DNA of 35,142 nt from Oligoflexia bacterium (GCA_015232015.1 JADGAM010000026.1:1-35142); one strand, 5' to 3'. Positions 1 to 8,645 are shown, counted from the stretch's first letter. Program-made: numbers and translations. Notes: generated by a model not told the origin, from the sequence alone.

Positions 1-328
1 CATAATTTTTTTCCCATTGATTTGCTTTCATAGAAAATGTTGTTGAGGATTCATATATTTTTAAAGATAGGCCTGATGTTGGAGACAACAAAAACAATGT
101 AAACTTAAGGAAAAATATAATGGCCAATAAATAAATTATTAATTTATTTATTAAAAAATTCCTATCTATAATTAGTAATGAAGGAATTGCAATTACAAGG
201 AAAAAAATTTCTTTTTTATGTGTCCAAGGTAGGCCATTTAAAGATAAGACATTTATGCCCGAAGGAATTGAGAGAATTGCTAGCAGTAATATAAGACTTG
301 TAATAAATAAAAAATTATTTTTTAACAT
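1..328 (-). CDS. Partial integral membrane protein, N-terminal part only
   Basis: An open frame starts at an ATG at 328 on the minus strand and runs without a stop off the left edge (about 109 residues visible). The start lies 43 bp after the feoB stop, on the same strand, so it may be the next gene of that operon. The visible part begins MLKNNFLFITSLILLLAILS and contains three hydrophobic stretches, separated by short basic or polar loops (for example around LPWTHKKE). The style, with long aliphatic helices and a tryptophan-containing loop, resembles GT-C glycosyltransferases or other polytopic membrane enzymes, but no family motif is visible. Function unknown; the gene itself is fairly secure because the frame is open and follows feoB closely. 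Confidence 0.6.
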   Translation of the reverse strand, partial: MLKNNFLFITSLILLLAILSIPSGINVLSLNGLPWTHKKEIFFLVIAIPSLLIIDRNFLINKLIIYLLAIIFFLKFTLFLLSPTSGLSLKIYESSTTFSMKANQWEKNY

Positions 329-371
329 AGGTAACACACCAACATATCTTTATATTTTATATTTTTAATAT

Positions 372-2408
372 TTAAAAAACGTTTATAAGCTTAAAAATCC
401 ACGCCAAACTTCCTGCAATAACTATCGCCACTACTAGATTAAGAAGAGCAGAGTATAGCGTAGTTTTCCATCCGCCCTCTTTCCATAAGACAGCAAGAGA
501 AGCAATACATGGGATGTACAAGACAGTAAAAACTGTAAAAACAAAAATTTGCTCCTTAGACATTACACTTGAAATATTGCTAGTGCCAAGTGCTGCTGCT
601 AACATAATTAATGCTAACTCTTTTCTAAATATTCCGAGAAACATTGTCATACCGACAGCTACTGGTAGTTGCAAAATATTTACAGTAAGAGGAGAAAGTA
701 AAGTATTGATCCGGCCATCAATTTCATAAAGTGATAATATTGATAATAAAACACTTGATACTATTACCACTGGCCAGCCTAAAGCTAAAAATTCTCGCAA
801 ACGAATCCAAACTTTTTTTAAAGCTATGCTTAGATGTGGGGCCCGTAGAGGGGGAACTTCCATTATAATACCGTAAGAAGAAACATCCTTCATAATCCGA
901 GTAAGAAATAAAGAAACCAGAAGAGAAATTAATACATTTCCAAAATATATTGAGGCTGCCCACCAGGGTCCAAGATATTTCCCCGCCAAACCTAGAATCA
1001 CCACGGTACGTGCCGAGCAGGAGATAAAAGGAACGGTTAACCTTGCAATGAAACGATCACGGGAACTTTCTAAATTACGAGTGGCCATGATCGCAGGGAC
1101 ACTGCAACCATATCCTAAGATCATTGGAATGATGGCCTTACCATGTAAACCGAAGCGATGAAGTAGGCCATCAACCATAAAAGCAATTCGTGGAAGAAGT
1201 CCTGTATCTTCAAAAATACCAAGTAGTAATAATAGAGGGAAAAGATAAGGCAATACAATCCCTGCACCGGCCTCTATTCCTTGAATAAGGCCGATCAAAA
1301 TATTTTGAATAATTCCGACATTATAAGAAGAAATAGTCCAATTACTCAATTTTTCAAAAGGCCCTTGCAAAAGACCTGCTATCAGATCTCCTAAATTGAA
1401 AGCAAGATAAAACATAATAAGAAAAGAAAGAATAATAGTTAAAAGGCCACCAAGCGGGTTCATAATTATTCTATCCAGACGATCCCTCATCTCTATATTT
1501 TTTTCAGCAGCAGGCAGGTGCGTGGCAATTTTCTCATATAGGTTTAATACGTTCGCATGTCGATGAGAGGAAAAGACTTCCGCTTCTGTCCAATTGTGAT
1601 CTTTTGCTAATTTTCTTCTCCTTTCTACCACCCAATTAGCAAAATCGGGGGCCAAAGAACGCGCCACACTTTCAAATTCATCATCCATCTCTAGAAGACG
1701 AATGGCCACAAAACGAACATCACTTTGGAAGTGAGAACGTAATTTTTCTGGATATTTCTCTATAATACTTTTTAAACAGTTCTCTACATCGAGATCATAT
1801 AGAGGAGGAGTAGGTATAAATTTTTTTGAGCTATTCATACTATTTGAATTAGATAGTATCAGAGAGAGGGCCTCATGAAATAAATGATCGACTCCCTCTC
1901 CTTTCACCGCAGTTACCGGTGCTGAAATTAACCCAGTCAATTTAAAGAAGAGATCAAAGTTTATCTTGATCCCCTTACGGTTGGCCTCATCAATCATATT
2001 AAAGGCCACTATCATCGGGATATTCATTTCTAAAAGTTGGATAGTAAGTTCGAGAGAACGAGAAAGCACTGAGGTATCTACAACATTTATAATTAAATCT
2101 ACTTTTTTAGATAGCAGATAATTTCTGGTAACTTTTTCAGCTTCATCTACCGAAGATATGGAGTATGTTCCTGGTAGATCAATAAGTGTAAAATTTGTTG
2201 TTTCAAATTGCACTTTAGTTTCGGTGAAGGTTATAGTAGTTCCTGCAAAATTACCAGTGCTAACTTTAAATCCGGCCACAGCATTAAAGATGGTTGATTT
2301 ACCACAGTTTGGTTGTCCAACCAGGGCAATAACTAAATTTTTATTTTTGATTTTATCATTATTTTTTTCTTTACTTCCTTTTTCATAGACGTTTTTGTTT
2401 TGCTCCAT
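372..2408 (-). CDS. feoB: FeoB ferrous iron transporter
   Basis: FeoB is the inner-membrane Fe(II) permease with a cytosolic GTPase domain. The G1 loop GQPNCGKST is at residues 31-39, G3 DLPG at 77-80 and G4 NMID at 137-140. A helical spacer follows, then a polytopic membrane region from about residue 315 containing the two Gate-like segments (PLLLLLGIFEDTGLLPRIAF and the later EFLALGWPVVIVSSVL region). At 678 aa it is shorter than the enterobacterial protein (about 770 aa) but complete in domain order. The ATG at 2408 lies inside the 3' end of the upstream Fur-FeoA gene (26 bp overlap), with AGAGGT a few bases upstream, so translation is probably coupled. No separate feoC was seen. Regulation by the adjacent Fur is likely (inference). 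Confidence 0.96.
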   Translation of the reverse strand: MEQNKNVYEKGSKEKNNDKIKNKNLVIALVGQPNCGKSTIFNAVAGFKVSTGNFAGTTITFTETKVQFETTNFTLIDLPGTYSISSVDEAEKVTRNYLLSKKVDLIINVVDTSVLSRSLELTIQLLEMNIPMIVAFNMIDEANRKGIKINFDLFFKLTGLISAPVTAVKGEGVDHLFHEALSLILSNSNSMNSSKKFIPTPPLYDLDVENCLKSIIEKYPEKLRSHFQSDVRFVAIRLLEMDDEFESVARSLAPDFANWVVERRRKLAKDHNWTEAEVFSSHRHANVLNLYEKIATHLPAAEKNIEMRDRLDRIIMNPLGGLLTIILSFLIMFYLAFNLGDLIAGLLQGPFEKLSNWTISSYNVGIIQNILIGLIQGIEAGAGIVLPYLFPLLLLLGIFEDTGLLPRIAFMVDGLLHRFGLHGKAIIPMILGYGCSVPAIMATRNLESSRDRFIARLTVPFISCSARTVVILGLAGKYLGPWWAASIYFGNVLISLLVSLFLTRIMKDVSSYGIIMEVPPLRAPHLSIALKKVWIRLREFLALGWPVVIVSSVLLSILSLYEIDGRINTLLSPLTVNILQLPVAVGMTMFLGIFRKELALIMLAAALGTSNISSVMSKEQIFVFTVFTVLYIPCIASLAVLWKEGGWKTTLYSALLNLVVAIVIAGSLAWIFKLINVF

Positions 2409-3210
2409 TAGTTACCTCTTGAATTAAAACATGTTCTGCTAATTTACGGTTAATCATAACTTTCGATTTAGAATTGGTGATTTCAATGAGGAGCGGGCCA
2501 CCCATAGGGGCCATTCTTAAAAGAATAATACATAAATCTTTGTGTAAACCAAAATCATTAAGACGTGAGATAATATTTTTTTCTCCAGAAAGATGAACTA
2601 TTTTTGCAATAACTCCCTTCTTTATATCTGACAGAGGAAGAACTGGTTTTACATCATCATAATAATAATCATCATCATCAATGTTTACAGTAGAATGTGC
2701 ATATTTTTTATCTCCGCCGTTTTTTTGACAGGCCGGACATATTCCTAAAAGTTCTAAGTTGTGTCCTGTTAACACAAAACCATAATCTTTAGCTACGGCC
2801 TCTTGAAGAATTTCAATTGCAGGGTAATTAAATTCAACTCTTTTTTTACATACCGTACATATCAGATCGTCATGATGTTGTTGTTCGAAGATACATTCGA
2901 ATTGCATTCGGGAAGGATCTCCATGAACTAAGGAGGCCCGACGGATAATTCCCCCATCTAAAAGCAGAGAAATGTTTCTATATATAGTGGCCAAAGATAT
3001 GTTGTGCCCTGATTTATTAAGATTTTTTAAAATTGCTTCCGCTTCAAAGTGTCCTTTCATATTGCAAATGGTTTTCAAAAGAATCTTTCGCTCTTCAGTA
3101 AGGCGTCCACCTCGTCCCTTTAGGATTTTATTAAAAATTGATTGATAATTATACTCAGGTAAATGTTTTGTAGGTTTTTTTTTGATTTTTTTGATTTTTT
3201 CTTGTTGCAT
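2383..3210 (-). CDS. Fur-family repressor fused to FeoA
   Basis: This is a 275-aa fusion. Residues about 30-165 are a Fur-type metalloregulator: a winged helix (SLATIYRNISLLLDGGIIRR), the HHDDLICTVCKK motif at 112-123, His150, and a second CPAC zinc-binding pair at 158-161. After a flexible Asp/Tyr-rich linker (about 165-188, including DDDDYYYDD), residues about 190-265 form an SH3-like FeoA domain (LPLSDIKKGVIAKIVHLSG, then GLHKDLCIILLRMAPMGGPL). FeoA normally is a separate small protein acting with FeoB. Here it is joined to the regulator and overlaps feoB by 26 bp, so one polypeptide would carry iron sensing and the FeoB partner domain. The fusion is read directly from one uninterrupted frame; the joint function is inference. 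The ATG at 3210 has only a weak upstream GAG. Confidence 0.93.
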   Translation of the reverse strand: MQQEKIKKIKKKPTKHLPEYNYQSIFNKILKGRGGRLTEERKILLKTICNMKGHFEAEAILKNLNKSGHNISLATIYRNISLLLDGGIIRRASLVHGDPSRMQFECIFEQQHHDDLICTVCKKRVEFNYPAIEILQEAVAKDYGFVLTGHNLELLGICPACQKNGGDKKYAHSTVNIDDDDYYYDDVKPVLPLSDIKKGVIAKIVHLSGEKNIISRLNDFGLHKDLCIILLRMAPMGGPLLIEITNSKSKVMINRKLAEHVLIQEVTNGAKQKRL

Positions 3211-3269
3211 ATCATTCTCAATAACAGAGAAATGAAATACATGTCAAGGATAAACGAAAACGAAAAAAA

Positions 3270-4295
3270 TTATTCTCTATTAGTTCTTAAAAAATCTTTA
3301 ACCTCTTTATCGGTTTCTATGAGTTGTTTTATTTTTTCTTTATATTCATTAAGATCAGAACAACTCCAAAATTTTATTGGAGTGTAACAAATTTTTGAAT
3401 AGTTATTTATTGAAGAATTATTAGCAGTACTCTTTTGATCATCATTGTTTTTTATTGTAATTTCAGCGCCAGATGCTTTTACTATATTAAAAAGTAGCTT
3501 ATCATCTATTATTTCCGCCAATCGAAATTCAGAATAATTCTTAAAATTAGGTCCAGTAGTTGTAATTTTTAGTTCGTATAAAACGTCACCTATTAACGAA
3601 CGCAATGGATTGTCTGGAAGATCCAAAAAACTTGAAGGAATTTTATTCTTAAATATACCATACCAAATCTCTTCTTCCTTTGCTTTTTTCCAATTAGAAG
3701 AATGTTTTTTAGTTAAAGAAATTTCTTTTTTAAAAGCAGTTATATTTTTATTTATTTCTTTTATTGTTTTATTGTCGAAGTAAATTTTATTTTTATAAAT
3801 CATCTGTTGAACAAAATCACTCCAAGTTTTATTAAGGAAATTATCCGTAATTTTTACTTTAATTTTATAGCCATTTTTTGCTTTTTCTTCAAAATTTCTC
3901 AAAGTAGCAACTATCATTCGATGGTGTCCATCGCTAATATAAATCTCGCCATTGGGTGCAATTATTGCTGGAAAATCTTTTTTGTATAAACTATTTTGGA
4001 ACTCTTGCGGAGTTTGATTTTTACTACCTTCATACATTTTTATCACCGATGCGTGACCTACACTCATTTGCGAAGGGTGAATATTTTCAATGGGAATTTT
4101 TAATATTTTATCCGTATTTGTAGTAACAAGGGTCTTGATATCAAGAGCTGATGCTGAATTATTAGTAGTGCTATTACTATTATTGTTACTTTGAAGATCA
4201 TTGGCCAATAAATCAGTGATAGGTATATTAAATGTTGATAATAAAAAACCAATGTATAATAGTGACCAGAGAGTAAAATTAATCAGTAATTTCAT
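3270..4295 (-). CDS. Exported protein with ParB-like nuclease domain
   Basis: A 341-aa protein with an N-terminal hydrophobic signal segment (residues about 3-28) followed by an Asn/Ser-rich stretch (35-50). Residues about 65-150 resemble the ParBc_2 (putative ParB-like nuclease) family: LKIPIENIHPSQMSVGHASV, and DGHHRMIVA at 122-130. DGHHR is the characteristic motif of ParB/sulfiredoxin-like folds. The C-terminal half is Lys/Asn-rich with no motif I recognise. The ATG at 4295 overlaps the TGA of the upstream ATPase gene (ATGA, 4 bp), so the two are probably translationally coupled. The signal peptide argues that it acts in the periplasm or outside, unlike chromosome-partitioning ParB. Whether it has nuclease activity is unknown. 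Confidence 0.7.
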   Translation of the reverse strand: MKLLINFTLWSLLYIGFLLSTFNIPITDLLANDLQSNNNSNSTTNNSASALDIKTLVTTNTDKILKIPIENIHPSQMSVGHASVIKMYEGSKNQTPQEFQNSLYKKDFPAIIAPNGEIYISDGHHRMIVATLRNFEEKAKNGYKIKVKITDNFLNKTWSDFVQQMIYKNKIYFDNKTIKEINKNITAFKKEISLTKKHSSNWKKAKEEEIWYGIFKNKIPSSFLDLPDNPLRSLIGDVLYELKITTTGPNFKNYSEFRLAEIIDDKLLFNIVKASGAEITIKNNDDQKSTANNSSINNYSKICYTPIKFWSCSDLNEYKEKIKQLIETDKEVKDFLRTNRE

Positions 4296-6145
4296 TTATT
4301 ATCCTTAGCTTTATATAAGCTTTTTCGAACGTTTTTCTTAGTTTTTTGTTGTTTTGAAGGTTTTTTAGCAGGAGGGATAATTTTTCGGGTTTTTGTAACT
4401 TTCTTTGTTTTTTCACTGGGTATGGTGGCCGTAGCAATTTGAAAGCGTTTACCAGCAAAAGCAATACCGATTTTAATTATTTTTTTAATCCCGCGCTCTT
4501 GCATTCCAGCTGTATAATTTTTTTCTTCAATTTGAACTAAGGCCTCGTTCGCGCTTTTTTCTAGTGCTCGTTTAATAACTGGTTCTTTCTTAGGTATCTC
4601 TTTTAAACTTTTCAATTCTAGTACAATACCTAATTTATTTTCATCTTTCGGTACGATCATGATGTCATGGTGGCCATAACCACCATCTTCACGATTAGAA
4701 TCAACTTTGTAAAGATTACGATCCAAGCTAGAGACCAATCCTAACATTAACCCATGGTAAAAAGCTTCAGGTTCTCTACCAGCATCGCGTACGGATACTA
4801 TTTGTGTAAATAATATTTCTAAATTTTGGGTTAATCCCTGCATATTTCCCGCGAGAAGGTTATTAAGAAATCCATTGTACCAATTAATACCTCTAGCACT
4901 GGACAACCAGCTCTTAATCATACTTCTATACACGCCATAAATTTCTTTATTTGGAATTTCCAGAATGCAAACCGTTCCGTCTTCATGTATTATAGAGGAG
5001 ACAACATTAAGATATCCAGCACTAACTAATAAGCTCCACGCTGCTCCTGGATTTTGTTTGAGGTCAGCAAAAACTACATGCTCATCAATTAGTTGTTCGC
5101 AACGTTCTCCAGTCAATAACTTTTCAAGAGATGTTTTGAACTCGCTACTAGAATTGATCACCAAGTCTCTAATTAAATCGTTTTTGCCTGTGTTAACCCA
5201 ATATGGACGTAATTCATTATTTTCAATAAAGTTAACAATTGACCATGGATTGTAAACAATTGTTCCCGCAAATCTATATCCATTATACCATTCTTTAACA
5301 ACTAAAGTACGATCACTCATTCCTGCTTTTTGTAACAAATCAGCAATTTCTTCTTCGGTAAATCCAAAGTACTGACTATATTTAGATTGTGATACAGAAT
5401 AAATTCTAACATTGTTAAGATCTGAAAATAAGCTTTCCTTTGCTATCCTCATCACTCCAGTGATTACTGATCGATTTAGAGACTGGTTATCTTTTAAAGC
5501 AGCACCTAACATTCCTTGTATTAGTTTTATCATTTCGTCATAATAACCATCTATATAGCTTGTTTGGATAGGGGTATCGTATTCATCGAGCAAGATGTAA
5601 ACCTTCTGACCGTGATGTTTAAAGAGGTATTTACTGAGCCGTTTCAGAGAAGACTTTAAGTCTCCTTCTTCTATATCACCCTCCAGTAATTTTTGAATAA
5701 TGTTTTTTTCATCAATTTCTAATTGATTTGATTTCATCAGATATCGATGTTCTTGAAAGAGATCTTGAATGAGTTTACATAATTCATTTAAAAACTTGGC
5801 ATAGGAAGTTTCTTTTACATCTTTAAATGTCAGAAAAATAACCGGATGTTTTCCTTGATATGAAAGGTAGCTAACACCATTTATATCATTACCACAATTA
5901 GCAATTTTAAGATTATCAAACAATCCCTTGGTTGATTCTCCTCCAACTTCTCCGGCCAAGAAATACCTTAGCATAGATAGATTTAAAGTTTTTCCAAACC
6001 TACGTGGACGTGTGATCACTGATACTTTGGCGGAAGTATCATCAATAAACTCTTTAATAAATAAACTCTTATCAACAAAATCAAATTTTTGATCAATGAT
6101 TTCTTTGAAGTCACTATAACCAATGGCCATTTTCATATTTTTCAT
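4292..6145 (-). CDS. AAA-ATPase-like / PD-(D/E)XK nuclease family protein
   Basis: About 617 aa. It has the N-terminal signature of the AAA-ATPase-like family (PF09820 type): AIGYSDFKEIIDQKFDFVDKS, an atypical P-loop RPRRFGKTLNLSM (GKT near residue 52) and a Walker B YILLDEYDTPIQ. The C-terminal region has a PD-(D/E)XK core: HHDIMIVPKDENKLGIVLELKS (D near 494, E-x-K near 510-512). The last 40 residues are very Lys-rich, beyond the usual family end. These proteins occur in many copies in Bacteroidetes, Fusobacteria and intracellular bacteria, and their role is not settled. I chose the ATG at 6145; a TTG at 6151 and an ATG at 6136 are alternatives, and no strong Shine-Dalgarno decides. The stop overlaps the exported ParB-like gene. 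Confidence 0.88.
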   Translation of the reverse strand: MKNMKMAIGYSDFKEIIDQKFDFVDKSLFIKEFIDDTSAKVSVITRPRRFGKTLNLSMLRYFLAGEVGGESTKGLFDNLKIANCGNDINGVSYLSYQGKHPVIFLTFKDVKETSYAKFLNELCKLIQDLFQEHRYLMKSNQLEIDEKNIIQKLLEGDIEEGDLKSSLKRLSKYLFKHHGQKVYILLDEYDTPIQTSYIDGYYDEMIKLIQGMLGAALKDNQSLNRSVITGVMRIAKESLFSDLNNVRIYSVSQSKYSQYFGFTEEEIADLLQKAGMSDRTLVVKEWYNGYRFAGTIVYNPWSIVNFIENNELRPYWVNTGKNDLIRDLVINSSSEFKTSLEKLLTGERCEQLIDEHVVFADLKQNPGAAWSLLVSAGYLNVVSSIIHEDGTVCILEIPNKEIYGVYRSMIKSWLSSARGINWYNGFLNNLLAGNMQGLTQNLEILFTQIVSVRDAGREPEAFYHGLMLGLVSSLDRNLYKVDSNREDGGYGHHDIMIVPKDENKLGIVLELKSLKEIPKKEPVIKRALEKSANEALVQIEEKNYTAGMQERGIKKIIKIGIAFAGKRFQIATATIPSEKTKKVTKTRKIIPPAKKPSKQQKTKKNVRKSLYKAKDNK

Positions 6146-6151
6146 ATCCAA

Positions 6152-6522
6152 AAGTGTGAAGTGTCTATGGTAATAATTAGGAATAATTTTAACAGCATTT
6201 GTTTCAGATGCATAGCCATTTAGATTAAGACACAGCTACCACTTAGTCGAAGAAGTAATCCCGCCTAGTTACATTAGGCAATGGGTGTTGTCGCTGCCTT
6301 TTCAAATTCGCTATATACTAGCATAAAATAGTGAAATACTCGGTCAATTACTTTAGGAATGGGAACTTAATCATATCAACACCTGATGGAACATTAAAAA
6401 TTTGCGATATCCGTTATAGTCGTAGAGGTTAGTTACTATGCGATTATTTTAATTTTAATGATGAACCACTAAGTTACTTTTTTCCAGGTCCTAATTAGTC
6501 ACTGGCGCGAAAGCGACAGTGA
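6152..6522. other. Gene-free spacer, 371 bp
   Basis: No convincing gene in either strand. It contains one copy of the dispersed repeat (6351-6370) and, at the left end of the GT-C-like gene, a 13-bp-arm hairpin (6492-6529). A short open stretch on the plus strand (6371-6434, reading STPDGTLKICDIRYSRRG then stop) looks peptide-like but is too short to assign. The upstream region of the ATPase gene lies at 6152-6300, with no clear promoter. Confidence 0.5.
6351..6370 (+). repeat. Dispersed 20-bp repeat, copy 1
   Basis: CTTTAGGAATGGGAACTTAA. It matches 18 of 20 positions with the copy at 14966-14985 read on the minus strand; a more diverged copy is at 8320-8339. All three lie in gene-free spacers. 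Confidence 0.6.
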
Positions 6523-6529
6523 CTAATTA
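6492..6529. repeat. Perfect 13-bp inverted repeat overlapping a stop codon
   Basis: Arms TAATTAGTCACTG and CAGTGACTAATTA enclose a 12-nt, GC-richer loop (GCGCGAAAGCGA). The right arm contains the TAG stop (6523-6525) of the minus-strand GT-C-like gene. It may act as a terminator or mRNA 3'-end stabiliser, but no T-run follows on either strand. Confidence 0.6.
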
Positions 6530-8223
6530 AAATTATAGAGAGTAGATGTGTATCCGTAGTTTTCAAAAACCTTAGTAGATTTTAAATGATATTTTTTATT
6601 TAAATAGGTGAGTGTTTCATTATCATCATTAATATAATTGGGATAGGATAGGTAATAAAAACTTTTTTTATTACCCATATTTAAAACTTTCTCTAAATCT
6701 TTTATTCCAGCATACATTGGCAACTCCCAATTCATGTCACTTAAAGTACCATTCCATAAAACTAATTTGCGTCTAATATTTAATGAGAAATGAAATGCAC
6801 CAAGGGCATGAATACTGGTAAAAATAGGATCCCCTGTAATTGTTGTAGCGTAATTATGAATTTCTAAAAAATGAGTATATAGTTTATACACTAACTTTTG
6901 CAAAAAGAGATATTGCATATTATATACAAGTTGATCTCTGCCACTTCCACAACACTCACCGCTTATTTTAGTCATATTTAGCATAGTATGGTTGCCATAT
7001 TCAAAAGTACCATAAATCTTTTTTGATAAGGGATCTATAGTCCATATGTTTGAACAAAAATTTAGAATGACAAAACCTGAAAGAACAAAAATTCTTATTA
7101 ATCGTTTTTTTGTAAAAAGAATAATACTTAAAGAAAACACTAAAATCAAAAAAGGAGATACAACAGAGACATAACGAGGATTACTAAAGGTCAAAATCCT
7201 TGTTGTTATATAAACCATACTTAATAAAATTGCTAAAAGAAAAAAATAATCATGGAGTATTACTGATTTTATTTTTTCACGGTTTTTAATTTTAATTTTA
7301 ATTAAGAGTAAAAAAATAATTATTCCCCACAATAACCAATTAAAATTTAAAATAAAAATATTGGCCAAAAATGATTTTAAATAGGGATCATTAAAATTAA
7401 AACTTAATAGAATATTAAATATGCTTGATAAACTAAAACTGTTAGAGACAAGAGAGTCCCAACCGCCCACATATTTTTTAGTACTACTAATATAAATGTA
7501 ATCCCAAATTAGCAATGCTACAGGTAAAATTAAAGGATAAAATCTATAAAAAAAGTTATTCACTATATGTTTAATGTTAAATAAAGTACCTTTATCTTTA
7601 TAGAAAGTACGATAAGAAGTACGCATCTTAAAGAACTCACTCAATGAGTACCAAAACAAAATTGCAACAAAAACACAAATTCCATTTCCCTTGCTAAAAA
7701 TTAAAAAAATAGAATAAAAAAGTGATTGCCATTTTTTTTGATAAATCAAGGAATAGAAAAATAAGATACTAAAAAACAATACTCCAATATCTAAATTAAA
7801 ATTAAAAACCAATGCCCATATCAGAGGGCAAAAAGCGTATATAAGTGTTGCTAAAAATATCTCTACCCGATACTTTTTTTCATTTACATAAAAACAAAGT
7901 ATCTTATAAAAACATCTAGTCGATAAAATGTAAAAAAATCCAATTAAGTAATGAACGTTATAGAATCTTAATTTTGTAAAATATAAAACAGCTGTAATTA
8001 ATAGAACAAAAGCATAAGAAGTGTGACCGAAACATGAAAAATGTTTAATAATAAAATTATTAGCAGTTATGGCCGGTTGAATACAATTTTGGATATAAAT
8101 TGTACTATCCCATATTGGAATAAAATCACTATTAATAAAAATAACAATTGCTTGAAGTAAAAATATCAACAGTAATTCTGGTTTAGAAACTGTTTTTAAT
8201 ATCATTGCTTTTAAAGAAGTCAC
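6523..8223 (-). CDS. Polytopic membrane protein, GT-C glycosyltransferase-like
   Basis: A 566-aa protein with about ten or more hydrophobic helices. The first extracytoplasmic loop, NSDFIPIWDSTIYIQNCIQP, carries acidic residues where GT-C enzymes (dolichyl/undecaprenyl-phosphate-sugar-dependent, GT39/GT83-like) keep their catalytic Asp. A later segment, NPRYVSVVSPFLILVFSLSI, resembles the RY..P motif region of that superfamily. The C-terminal about 150 residues form a soluble domain with a CCGSGRD stretch. The likely role is transfer of a sugar from a lipid carrier at the periplasmic face of the inner membrane; this is inferred from overall shape only. The start is uncertain: GTG at 8223 (AGGA 10 nt upstream) or ATG at 8205. 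It lies 420 bp downstream of the ALDH/ATP-grasp gene, with no overlap. Confidence 0.65.
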   Translation of the reverse strand: MTSLKAMILKTVSKPELLLIFLLQAIVIFINSDFIPIWDSTIYIQNCIQPAITANNFIIKHFSCFGHTSYAFVLLITAVLYFTKLRFYNVHYLIGFFYILSTRCFYKILCFYVNEKKYRVEIFLATLIYAFCPLIWALVFNFNLDIGVLFFSILFFYSLIYQKKWQSLFYSIFLIFSKGNGICVFVAILFWYSLSEFFKMRTSYRTFYKDKGTLFNIKHIVNNFFYRFYPLILPVALLIWDYIYISSTKKYVGGWDSLVSNSFSLSSIFNILLSFNFNDPYLKSFLANIFILNFNWLLWGIIIFLLLIKIKIKNREKIKSVILHDYFFLLAILLSMVYITTRILTFSNPRYVSVVSPFLILVFSLSIILFTKKRLIRIFVLSGFVILNFCSNIWTIDPLSKKIYGTFEYGNHTMLNMTKISGECCGSGRDQLVYNMQYLFLQKLVYKLYTHFLEIHNYATTITGDPIFTSIHALGAFHFSLNIRRKLVLWNGTLSDMNWELPMYAGIKDLEKVLNMGNKKSFYYLSYPNYINDDNETLTYLNKKYHLKSTKVFENYGYTSTLYNFN

Positions 8224-8319
8224 TAATTTTTTATCCTGTATGTTTATTTAATAAGTAAATTAAATTTATTTATTAAGTAAATGTCCGTCAATATTTATTA
8301 AACGATATTTAGGGAACCT

Positions 8320-8339
8320 CTTAAGGAATGGAACCTAAT
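8320..8339 (+). repeat. Dispersed 20-bp repeat, diverged copy 2
   Basis: CTTAAGGAATGGAACCTAAT. It shares CTTAAGGAATGG with the copy at 14966-14985 (minus strand) and then differs by an apparent one-base deletion and substitutions. Confidence 0.45.
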
Positions 8340-8472
8340 AGGAGTGGGGACATAATAACTTTCCGATTTGAGCATCCAATCTCCAGGTTTAAGCATTGAA
8401 AGTTTAAGAAATTTGGATTGAGTCATTTTACCACTTTACCTCTGAAAAAAATTCCCCCGGAAACTCCTAACC

Positions 8473-8529
8473 GATAATACTCGATGATACTCGATGCGAT
8501 AATATTCGATGATACTCAATGATACTCAT
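8473..8529 (+). repeat. Imperfect tandem repeat, GATGATACTC unit
   Basis: About five imperfect units (GATAATACTC, GATGATACTC, GATGCGATAATATTC, GATGATACTC, AATGATACTC) follow one another in non-coding DNA between two minus-strand genes. Confidence 0.7.
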
Positions 8530-8584
8530 TCAATAAAATTCATTTAATTATTCTGTGATCAATATTTTACAGCATTTCGTAGTA

Positions 8585-8604
8585 GTATATTGACTACAAT
8601 ATAC
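8585..8604. repeat. Palindrome with 8-bp arms
   Basis: GTATATTG-ACTA-CAATATAC, flanked on both sides by the direct repeat TTTCGTAGT (8576-8584 and 8605-8613). Possible protein-binding site or remnant of a small insertion; function unknown. Confidence 0.5.
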
Positions 8605-8645
8605 TTTCGTAGTGTATTGGTCAAAACTCGCTGACCACTTACAAC

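Larger units (their letters stand above)
8224..8645. other. Gene-free, repeat-rich spacer, 422 bp
   Basis: No gene seen. From left to right it holds two near-repeats of AAGTAAAT (8246-8281), a diverged copy of the 20-bp dispersed repeat (8320-8339), GATGATACTC-type tandem units (8473-8529), an 8-bp-arm palindrome (8585-8604) flanked by TTTCGTAGT direct repeats, and TGGTCA/TGACCA arms (8618-8637) just after the stop of the ALDH/ATP-grasp gene. The last could be a transcript-end hairpin for that gene, although no T-run follows. Confidence 0.5.

Noticed and set aside
3270-6145. Toxin-antitoxin pair
   Set aside because: The overlap fits, but the downstream protein has an export signal and both are too large; no family evidence.
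6371-6434. Short plus-strand peptide reading STPDGTLKICDIRYSRRG
   Set aside because: No ribosome binding site and too short; could be a gene remnant but cannot be assigned.
6492-6529. Rho-independent terminator for the GT-C-like gene
   Set aside because: No T-run follows the stem on either strand, so it is listed only as a hairpin.
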